Assembly: GCA_937893815.1 (NCBI GenBank)
Contig: CALCSH010000030.1
Location: 1-13,588 of the forward strand
From: an uncultured Anaerolineae bacterium
Lineage (GTDB): Bacteria; Chloroflexota; Anaerolineae; Anaerolineales; UBA11858
DNA: 13,588 bases
Direction of reading: 5' to 3'
Position numbers and translations under genes: made by a program. The notes under the pieces were generated by a model. That model was not told where the DNA came from, made no database searches, and was given only the letters and a program-made list of their open reading frames with translations. Positions 8,315 to 13,588 of the stretch are shown here, one piece after another. The first letter of the stretch is position 1; each line of letters begins with the position of its first letter.

Positions 8315-10321
8315 CTACCTATCCTCATCATCAGCCAAGAGTTGCGCGTAGCGGACCTGGTTCTTGCCGCTAATTTTTGCCAGATACATAGCTTTATCGG
8401 CTGCAGCGATTAATGTATTCGCCATCTGGTATTCTGGGAAGGATGCCACCCCCAGGCTTAGTGTGACCTGGATATGTGAATCTTCGTAGACAACCGGCTG
8501 ATCAGCGACAACCTCGCGAATACGTTCCGCAGCCACCAGCGCAGAATCTTGTGTGGTATCTGGTAAGATCAAGGCAAACTCCTCGCCGCCGAAGCGGGTA
8601 ACCAGGTCAATATCACGAAGTGTTGTAGAGATTCGGCGAGCGATTTCACGTAGCACATCATCCCCCGCCAAATGACCGTATTCATCGTTGACTTTTTTGA
8701 AGTCATCGATGTCGCACATGATCAGCGATAGCGGATGTTCATAGCGTTCGCTGCGTTTTATCTCCTCCGGAAAACTCTGGTCAAAATAGCGCCGATTGTA
8801 CACTCTGGTCAAGCCATCCGTGACAGAAAGCTGTTCCACGCGCCGGTGAAGATGGCCATTGTGGATTGACGTAGCGGCTTCTCTGGTTAACAAAGCTAAT
8901 AGCTCATAATCCTGCTGTGTAAAGGTGGTTTTCTGAGCCAACATACTTTCGATAACAAATACACCACGGGATTTTTCTTCAATTTTCATAGGAATACAAG
9001 CTACAGGCATTCTCTCATGCGTAGCGGCTATGGGTTCGAAAACTGATCCGGGGTTTACGCGAAAGAAAGATTGGCCGCTTTGCTCCACGATTGGAATCAG
9101 AGTTTCATAGTGCGCCTCGCTGATCTCTCGGGGTTCGATATCCACCCCGTCCGCAACTCCTGCAAACGAGTGTTCATCCCCCCAATCATCGCGATAGAGG
9201 ATGAAGAAGGATTCGATACCGATGAAGTTAATTGCCAGGTCGCGTACATAATCGTAGATCTTCGGTAAATAAACTGTGCTGTGAAGTTGGGCGGAAAACA
9301 ACATCAGAGTGTGCAGGTGAAACATCTGCCTTTCCAGAGAGTGATTCACCTGCAACAGTTTGCGTTCAGATTTCTCAAGCTCGTCAGCATAAGTTTTAAT
9401 TTGATTATGCATGCGCACGGCGTGCAGTGCGCCCGCAACCTGGCTGCTGAGTAATGTGATCAGGTCGAAATCCAATGGCTCGCCGCCCTCGCCAGAATAC
9501 GCATGCACATTGATCAAACCATACAGAAATTTTTGAGAGATCAGCGGTACCGTAGAGAACACCGGCAGAAGGAAAGCTTGCTGCTCTTCGAGTAATTGAG
9601 GGGCTTTAGCTTCAGAATTTTGATGGAAAAACGGTTTGCCAGCCTGCATCTGAGATAAGATCGAGCGGTGGAGGTGTGTGAGTTCAATTTGTTCTGGTAC
9701 GGCTGTGTCTTTCAAACCGTGCATTACAACTAGGTCAAAGCGTTCGACAGAATCTTTCAATCGCAGGTAAATCGAGAATGCTTTTACCCCAACAATGGTG
9801 GTCAAGGCTTCTCGAATCACCCGGTAAATATCCGCTGGATCGAGGCTATCGCGCAACTGATTGCCTATCAGAAATAAAGTAGACATCAGCCGCATGCGTT
9901 CGCGAAGTTCCACATTGGCTCTGCGGATAGTATCCTCGCGCTTTTTCAGGCGCAGCAGTGTTTTAACGCGCGATGTCAATTCGGCTTTGTCAAAGGGCTT
10001 GGTCAGTAGGTCGTCAGCTCCTGAATTTACAGCACGTAAGCGATCTTGTAGGGCCGACACGCCGGTCATCAGCACGATGGGGGTATCAGCGAGCGTCTCA
10101 TCTGCACGCAATACATCTACGAACTCATATCCACTGCTTTCTGGAAAAACAATATCACACAAAACCAGATCAGGGTGGTTTATGCGCGCTAGAGCCAGCG
10201 CCTCGGTGACACTGCTAGCAGCAAACACCTGCACATCCAATTGGTTGAGATATCCGCTGATCAGGTTCAAAGTTGCCTGGCTATCGTCAACTACGAGAAC
10301 CTTGGGGTGTTCATCTGTCAT
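8315..10321 (-). CDS. Receiver-GAF-GAF-GGDEF diguanylate cyclase
   Basis: Numbered from the ATG at 10321 it has 668 residues. A receiver domain (1-125) carries D12-D13, phospho-acceptor D56 in LVLCDIVFPE, T86 and K108. Two GAF domains (about 145-305 and 333-490) are joined by a charged coiled-coil-like helix. The C-terminal GGDEF domain (about 495-660) has the active-site motif GGEEF (578-582), and RDID (569-572) matches the RxxD inhibitory site at the expected spacing. It should therefore make cyclic di-GMP from two GTP and be open to product inhibition, with activity gated by phosphorylation and GAF inputs. An ATG four codons upstream (10333) is also possible with a GGAG site, but GGAGG five bases before 10321 is the stronger signal. 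It heads a tight run with the HEAT gene and cheR (gaps of 3 and 0 bases). The domain call is very secure; CheA as phosphodonor is inferred. Confidence 0.95.
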   Translation of the reverse strand: MTDEHPKVLVVDDSQATLNLISGYLNQLDVQVFAASSVTEALALARINHPDLVLCDIVFPESSGYEFVDVLRADETLADTPIVLMTGVSALQDRLRAVNSGADDLLTKPFDKAELTSRVKTLLRLKKREDTIRRANVELRERMRLMSTLFLIGNQLRDSLDPADIYRVIREALTTIVGVKAFSIYLRLKDSVERFDLVVMHGLKDTAVPEQIELTHLHRSILSQMQAGKPFFHQNSEAKAPQLLEEQQAFLLPVFSTVPLISQKFLYGLINVHAYSGEGGEPLDFDLITLLSSQVAGALHAVRMHNQIKTYADELEKSERKLLQVNHSLERQMFHLHTLMLFSAQLHSTVYLPKIYDYVRDLAINFIGIESFFILYRDDWGDEHSFAGVADGVDIEPREISEAHYETLIPIVEQSGQSFFRVNPGSVFEPIAATHERMPVACIPMKIEEKSRGVFVIESMLAQKTTFTQQDYELLALLTREAATSIHNGHLHRRVEQLSVTDGLTRVYNRRYFDQSFPEEIKRSERYEHPLSLIMCDIDDFKKVNDEYGHLAGDDVLREIARRISTTLRDIDLVTRFGGEEFALILPDTTQDSALVAAERIREVVADQPVVYEDSHIQVTLSLGVASFPEYQMANTLIAAADKAMYLAKISGKNQVRYAQLLADDEDR

Positions 10322-10326
10322 TCTGG

Positions 10327-10331
10327 CCTCC
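10327..10331 (-). promoter_or_regulatory. Ribosome-binding site choosing the diguanylate cyclase start
   Basis: GGAGG on the minus strand, 5 bases before the ATG at 10321. It favours that codon over the in-frame ATG at 10333, which has its own weaker GGGAG seven bases upstream. The remaining 10334-10417 leader holds no ORF that I can support and only weak promoter-like hexamers. Confidence 0.6.
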
Positions 10332-10417
10332 ATCGGGCTGCTCCCCCGATATGGCGATCATTAGTTTTACAGATTTGATTGCTTCTTTACGACTGCTCAG
10401 CCTCGAACTTCAAAAGG

Positions 10418-10472
10418 CCGAAAACATAGATGTGCTTGAGGGCGCCGCCCCCACGCACATCTATGTTTTCGG
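10418..10472 (-). terminator. 18-bp perfect inverted repeat at the end of the REC-only gene, possible terminator
   Basis: Arms 10418-10435 (CCGAAAACATAGATGTGC) and 10455-10472 are exact reverse complements around a 19-base GC-rich loop. The loop itself can form a small GGGC/GCCC hairpin. On the minus strand the first arm contains the last codons and the TAG stop of the REC-only gene (10463-10461), and the second arm is followed by CC and four T. This fits a terminator or attenuator between the HD-GYP/REC pair and the diguanylate cyclase, although the T tract is short. A perfect repeat this long could also be a protein-binding or mobile-element site. The structure is certain; termination is inferred. 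Confidence 0.6.
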
Positions 10473-10934
10473 AATTCTTTCTGCCATGGCTCTAGTAACC
10501 GTACTTAGGGTATTAGCCGGAGCAGTTCCCAATTGTCGGACATATTCCACCAGGATGCGCAGGCTGATCGGTTTGACCAGGATTAAATTTGCGCCAGATG
10601 CCTGGATTTCGAAATGATCCGCATCCTGCCCACGGGCAGTCAAAACGATCACTTGAATTCCACATAAAGACGGGGTAGCTTTTATCTTCCGACAGACGGT
10701 CAGCCCGTCCATTTTTGGCATCACCCAATCGAGAATAACAACCCGAGGAGTATGTGTATTTGCAAGTTCCCAAGCCTGCTCGCCATTCTGGGCGCTGATT
10801 ACGCTAAATCCACTTTGCTCTAATTTATCAGTCAGCATAGCACGAATGACGGCGTCATCATCGGCAACTAGAACGGTATAGCGCGGTTCTTGAGAATCAG
10901 TGCGTGAGGTATAGCTGTTATCCACTGGCTTCAT
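10461..10934 (-). CDS. REC-only response regulator overlapping the HD-GYP gene
   Basis: From the ATG at 10934 this is a 157-residue protein: a short ~19-residue N-terminal tail, a receiver domain (about 20-138) and a ~20-residue C-terminal tail with no recognisable output domain. Receiver landmarks are D25-D27 in VADDDA, phospho-acceptor D69 in VVILDWVMPKMDG, T99 in VLTARG and K121 in LVKPIS. In the segment before the Lys, where many receivers have an acidic residue, it reads GANLILVKP. The open frame reaches back to 11066, but that part lies inside the HD-GYP gene and lacks receiver homology. The start at 10934 gives a 17-base overlap; ATG 10952 is an alternative. Neither has a clear ribosome-binding site, so coupling to the upstream gene is likely. 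It could act like a second CheY. The domain is secure and the exact start is not. Confidence 0.85.
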   Translation of the reverse strand: MKPVDNSYTSRTDSQEPRYTVLVADDDAVIRAMLTDKLEQSGFSVISAQNGEQAWELANTHTPRVVILDWVMPKMDGLTVCRKIKATPSLCGIQVIVLTARGQDADHFEIQASGANLILVKPISLRILVEYVRQLGTAPANTLSTVTRAMAERIPKT

Positions 10935-11916
10935 CTGATTGGTATATTTCATCGAGGTGCTGCAAAAATATCTCGACCAAGCTGGGGTCAAATTGTGTCC
11001 CAGCATGTTTACGAAGCTCTTCGATGGCCATTTCGGCAGAGAGAGCTTTACGATAGGGTCGGTCACTGGTCATTGCATCGAAGGTGTCGCAAATTGTTAC
11101 GATGCGTGCTCCTACGGGAATTTTTTCGCCAGACAGTCCATCGGGGTAGCCCAGACCATCCCAGCGTTCGTGGTGGCCGCGCACAATCGGGCCTACCTGT
11201 GTCCCAAAACGCATGGGTTGGACGATCTGTTCGCCTAGCACGGTATGTGCTTTGATGATTTCGTATTCCTGCAACGTCAGTTTTCCTGGTTTGCGCAAAA
11301 TCATATCGCTGATTCCCACCTTGCCGATATCATGCAAAATTCCGCCGAAGCGCACATAGCGTTGGTCGGTTGGAGTGAGGTCTGCCAAGTGGGCCAGCCG
11401 CTCTGAAAAATGGGCCATTCGTTTAAGGTGATTATCGGTGTATTCATCTTTTACTTCAACAACGTTCGCCAGCGCAAAAAGTATGCTCTCGGTATCTTCC
11501 AATTGATCGTGGAGTTCTTTAACCCGCGCCGATGTCTTTACCCTGGCAAGCAGTTCTTCTTCATTGAATGGTTTACTCAGGAAATCATCCGCACCCGCAT
11601 CCAGCGCTGCCACTCTACTATCTACATCGCTTAAAGCTGTCAACATTACTACTGGAACCAGACGCCAGAGATGGTGCTCTTTGATTCGGCGGCATGTTTC
11701 ATAGCCATTCAATCCTGGCATCATCACATCGAGCAGAATTACATCAATGCCATGATTGTTTTCGAGCAGCGTCAGGGTTGCTTCTCCGCCTTCCGCCTGA
11801 AGAACCAGGTAGCCCGCATCCATCAGTAAATCCATAGCCAGCTCGCGATTCAGAGCGTTGTCGTCCACCACTAAAACTGTTGTGACCTTATTACCATTAT
11901 GCTCATTTTCTAGCAT
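10918..11916 (-). CDS. Receiver-HD-GYP protein, likely cyclic-di-GMP phosphodiesterase (RpfG-like)
   Basis: Numbered from the GTG at 11919 it has 333 residues; from the preferred ATG one codon later, 332. The receiver (10-130) has D19-D20, phospho-acceptor D64 in VILLDVMMPGLNG, T94 and K116. A helical linker leads to the HD-GYP domain (about 145-325), with H196-D197 in LHDIGK, HHERWDGLGYP (249-259) containing the GYP signature, and DTFDAMTSDRPYR (278-290). All usual metal and substrate motifs appear intact, so c-di-GMP hydrolysis is expected, by analogy with RpfG-type proteins. AGGAG lies 8 bases before the ATG (5 before the GTG). It is the first gene of the signalling block after a ~200-base leader and overlaps the REC-only gene. 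Coexistence with a GGDEF protein a gene away gives synthesis and breakdown of the same messenger under receiver control. The family call is very secure. Confidence 0.95.
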   Translation of the reverse strand: MLENEHNGNKVTTVLVVDDNALNRELAMDLLMDAGYLVLQAEGGEATLTLLENNHGIDVILLDVMMPGLNGYETCRRIKEHHLWRLVPVVMLTALSDVDSRVAALDAGADDFLSKPFNEEELLARVKTSARVKELHDQLEDTESILFALANVVEVKDEYTDNHLKRMAHFSERLAHLADLTPTDQRYVRFGGILHDIGKVGISDMILRKPGKLTLQEYEIIKAHTVLGEQIVQPMRFGTQVGPIVRGHHERWDGLGYPDGLSGEKIPVGARIVTICDTFDAMTSDRPYRKALSAEMAIEELRKHAGTQFDPSLVEIFLQHLDEIYQSDEASG

Positions 11917-11924
11917 CACATATA

Positions 11925-11929
11925 CTCCT
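11925..11929 (-). promoter_or_regulatory. Ribosome-binding site of the HD-GYP gene
   Basis: AGGAG on the minus strand, 8 bases before the ATG at 11916 and 5 before the adjacent in-frame GTG at 11919. The spacing slightly favours the ATG. Confidence 0.6.
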
Positions 11930-12006
11930 GCAAGGAATTATGACAATAGGATATTCGCGAGAAATTTAGGGTGAGTCTGGCGAATGAGCGCAACTTCATA
12001 CATTGC

Positions 12007-12012
12007 ATTATA
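12007..12012 (-). promoter_or_regulatory. Possible -10 element for the signalling operon
   Basis: An exact TATAAT lies on the minus strand about 90 bases before the HD-GYP start, in an AT-rich leader (11917-12116) with no ORF that I can support. The best upstream TTGATA (12040-12035) is 22 bases away, too far for a standard sigma-70 promoter, so only the -10 match is seen and the call is weak. Confidence 0.3.
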
Positions 12013-12116
12013 TAGGTACAACGATGTTAAAAGGTATCAAAAAGGTTTCAGTTTAACGCTGCGCTTAACGACAACTAGAAGTACCCATCATCTTGCATCA
12101 TATAAGAATCTTACCA

Positions 12117-12320
12117 TTATTGCATATCTTCAAGCTCCGTTTTGGGTTCCGTTTCTTCTTGAATATCAAATCCATTCGCTTGCTCTAAACGCCAGGATTT
12201 TACCCGACGCTGCAAGGTACGTAATTGACCAGCGGTGAACTTGTCCGGATACTTTCGCTGCGGATCGCCGAAGATATCGCCGGGAAACATCCGGGGGTGC
12301 TGGCGCTCCTTTCGGACCAT
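12117..12320 (-). pseudogene. Transposase fragment (IS21-like/integrase type), degraded
   Basis: The minus-strand frame over this stretch reads KERQHPRMFPGDIFGD, then QRKYPDKF, then AGQLRTLQRRVKSWR, and stops at 12117. The phrase x-YP-x-x-F-x-x-GQLRTLQRR(V/I)K-x-W(R) is characteristic of the N-terminal region of IS21-like integrase-type transposases, just before the DDE core. Only about 65 codons of the normal several hundred remain, and no DDE domain follows, so it is a remnant. The same open frame extends back to 12569, but residues before about 12320 do not continue the family; a short piece near 12560-12520 (CAFIDDAT) faintly resembles a DDE-core strand and may be a second scrap. Family assignment is from memory of the motif. 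Confidence 0.6.
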
Positions 12321-12575
12321 CAGTATTAATGAAGGCATGGGAGCCTTACAGAGAGAAATGGGGCAGAAAGGCAACGATTTCATCCTGGGGTCTGAGTTTA
12401 ATATTGTCGAAGCCTGGGCGCAGAAACCGGTTGAAGGGGGAAAGTAGGAATGAAAGAAGGGACTTATCATGAATAGGTCATGTAGGGCAGAAAAAAAGAA
12501 AAACCACTGATCAATTCGTATCCCAAAAGGTGCGGAGGTTGCGTCATCAATGAATGCACAATACAACAACAGAAA
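12321..12575. other. Scrambled, unassigned stretch between the transposase and cyclodeaminase fragments
   Basis: This ~250-base stretch holds no complete gene that I can support. On the plus strand, from an ATG at about 12338 to the TAG at about 12445, a frame reads MGALQREMGQKGNDFILGSE and continues to EAWAQKPVEGGK. It looks more protein-like than random, but I do not recognise it and no ribosome-binding site or promoter is evident. It may be the tail of a gene brought in or cut during rearrangement. The bases after 12450 are A-rich, with no clear coding or repeat structure. Confidence 0.35.
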
Positions 12576-12695
12576 TCACGCGCTGGCGTTAGGAGCCTTG
12601 TCGGCAGGCGTGTACATGGCAACGTATTCCAGCGCAGTTTGATCCATAGAAACACAAGCACGTAGATCCGCTTCGTTTAGTATCTTGATTTTCAT
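12576..12695 (-). pseudogene. Truncated ornithine cyclodeaminase/mu-crystallin family gene (5' end only)
   Basis: A minus-strand ATG at 12695, with a strong AGGAG seven bases upstream, opens a 39-codon frame. Its first ~26 residues read MKIKILNEADLRACVSMDQT then ALEYVA. That resembles the N-terminus of ornithine cyclodeaminase/mu-crystallin family NAD-dependent enzymes (I-L-x-E-x-DL-R-x-x-V-x-(M/L)-D-x-A-(L/I)-x-x-V), which are normally over 300 residues. After codon 26 (base 12618) the similarity stops, and the frame ends at TGA 12578-12576. The break coincides with the start of the region containing transposase remnants. The intact gene would have been the next gene after the GntR regulator, 42 bases on, and probably its operon partner. 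The short N-terminus limits certainty; a related enoyl- or ectoine-pathway family member cannot be excluded. Confidence 0.6.
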
Positions 12696-12702
12696 CGCAA
12701 GA

Positions 12703-12707
12703 CTCCT
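12703..12707 (-). promoter_or_regulatory. Ribosome-binding site of the truncated cyclodeaminase-like gene
   Basis: AGGAG on the minus strand, seven bases before the ATG at 12695. It is the main support for a genuine start codon in a frame too short to stand on length alone. Confidence 0.6.
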
Positions 12708-12737
12708 ACGTTTCTCATTTAGGAAATATCAAACTAT

Positions 12738-13505
12738 TCACTCGTAGGCACCTAAATTCAAATGCGGCCATATTTGACGTTCCCTTACTTCAAGAACATC
12801 AGCATCTGTGCACAGAAACCGAATCATTTCTTTGCTGATGCTGCGCAGATGGTTGACGGCAGATTCGACGGCCAGATCAATATTGCGGTTTGAAATTGCC
12901 TGTACGATGAGGGCATGCTGTTGATATTCATCTTCCAGACTCTGGGGGAGGAAAACGGTGTGCTTGGAGACGCGTTCATAAAGCATCCAGTCAGGGAAAG
13001 CATTCGAGGCAATTGAATATAGATTGGATAAAAGCGCGTTCCCGCTGGCCTCTGCGATGATCAAATGGAGTTTTTTGTTGGCCTGGCGGTGAAGTGAGAG
13101 ATCAAGCGGGTCGGCGAAATCCTCGAGGCGCTTGAGAATTTCGAAGAGTTCCCCGATCTTTTCGCTAGAGATCGCCGGAGTAGCTAGGCGGACGAGATGC
13201 ACTTCAAGGAGCAATCGGGTTGTGTAAGCGTTGATAATTTCGTTCTTTGAGGGCTGTGGAACTCTGACCCCCCGGTATAGAATCCGTTCTGCTAAGCGTT
13301 CTGCAACCAGCCGATCGAGAGCTTCGCGCACGGGTGTCTGGGAGACCCCTAATTGGTTGGCGATTTCTTCCTGGCGTAACCATTCGCCTGAAGAGAATTC
13401 CCCCGTAATAATCCGATTGTGAAGTTGCGCGTAAACTTCATCCCGCAAAGATTTTTTAGCAAGGAAATTGTCGCTTTGACTTGGGTTAGGTAAAGCTTTC
13501 GGCAT
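12738..13505 (-). CDS. GntR-family transcriptional regulator, FadR subfamily (FCD ligand domain)
   Basis: A 255-residue protein of normal FadR-subfamily size. The N-terminal winged helix (about 19-85) contains LRDEVYAQLHNRIITGEFSS, then QEEIANQLGVSQTPVREALDRL (the recognition-helix region, 46-66). The C-terminal FCD domain (about 92-230) retains three histidines at the usual metal-site positions: H147 (KLHLIIAEASGN), H197 (QHALIVQAI) and H219 (NHLRSI). The position four residues before H147, often Asp, is Asn143. FCD regulators usually sense carboxylic or amino acids and repress adjacent catabolic genes. The downstream neighbour on the same strand is the truncated cyclodeaminase-like gene, so amino-acid or related catabolism was probably the target and is now lost here. 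The ATG at 13505 has AAGG about eight bases upstream. The 83 bases beyond it (13506-13588) should hold the promoter, but I see no convincing hexamers or operator. The family call is very secure; the effector is unknown. Confidence 0.94.
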   Translation of the reverse strand: MPKALPNPSQSDNFLAKKSLRDEVYAQLHNRIITGEFSSGEWLRQEEIANQLGVSQTPVREALDRLVAERLAERILYRGVRVPQPSKNEIINAYTTRLLLEVHLVRLATPAISSEKIGELFEILKRLEDFADPLDLSLHRQANKKLHLIIAEASGNALLSNLYSIASNAFPDWMLYERVSKHTVFLPQSLEDEYQQHALIVQAISNRNIDLAVESAVNHLRSISKEMIRFLCTDADVLEVRERQIWPHLNLGAYE

Positions 13506-13588
13506 ACGACTACCTTAATCTGGGATTTCCATACAAGACTCCACTGAAAAAACTACCGTGCAGGTGTTCCCGCCGGAATATATGGGGG

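Noticed and set aside
10461..11066. Full 201-codon frame as the true extent of the REC-only protein
   Set aside because: The first ~44 codons lie inside the HD-GYP coding region and have no receiver homology; a later ATG fits better.
12055..12085. A short TTAA-flanked inverted repeat in the leader as a terminator
   Set aside because: The pairing is only about five bases with a mismatch or bulge and no T tract follows.
12117..12569. A 150-codon minus-strand open frame as one intact gene
   Set aside because: Only the last ~65 codons resemble a transposase; the front part has no ribosome-binding site, odd composition and no continuity with the family, so I treat it as a fused remnant frame.

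Overview
The window is a block of signal-transduction genes, all on the minus strand, followed upstream (at the right-hand end) by a small degraded region and a GntR-type regulator. The GC content is moderate. Soluble sensors with many GAF/PAS domains, a long PBS-lyase-type HEAT-repeat protein and a compact CheA/CheR/CheY set together suggest a Chloroflexota bacterium, perhaps of the Anaerolineae. That placement is an inference from gene content; no rRNA or other taxonomic marker is present.

Layout in the direction of transcription, right to left. A FadR-type GntR regulator (13505-12738) is followed by the first ~26 codons of what looks like an ornithine cyclodeaminase-family gene (12695-12576). 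That gene is cut off by a scrambled stretch holding a transposase fragment (about 12320-12117) and an unidentified piece of coding-like sequence. After a ~200-base leader come a REC-HD-GYP protein (c-di-GMP phosphodiesterase family) and an overlapping REC-only regulator that ends in an 18-bp perfect inverted repeat. Next come a REC-GAF-GAF-GGDEF diguanylate cyclase, a 713-residue HEAT-repeat protein and a CheR methyltransferase, joined by gaps of 0-3 bases. A ~150-base gap with a second large stem-loop separates CheR from CheY, CheA (Hpt-kinase-CheW, without a P2 domain) and a very large GAF/PAS sensor that overlaps the end of cheA and runs off the left edge.

Taken together, this looks like a chemosensory-type phosphorelay wired to cyclic-di-GMP. 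One CheA is surrounded by four receiver domains: CheY, the REC-only protein, and the receivers of a c-di-GMP synthase and a c-di-GMP phosphodiesterase. There is a CheR but no methyl-accepting chemotaxis protein, no CheB and no separate CheW in the window, and no flagellar or pilus gene. The input may be the soluble GAF/PAS protein, or receptors encoded elsewhere. The HEAT-repeat protein, abutting cheR, is a candidate scaffold. Pathway membership rests on gene order and domain content; which receivers CheA phosphorylates cannot be read from the sequence.
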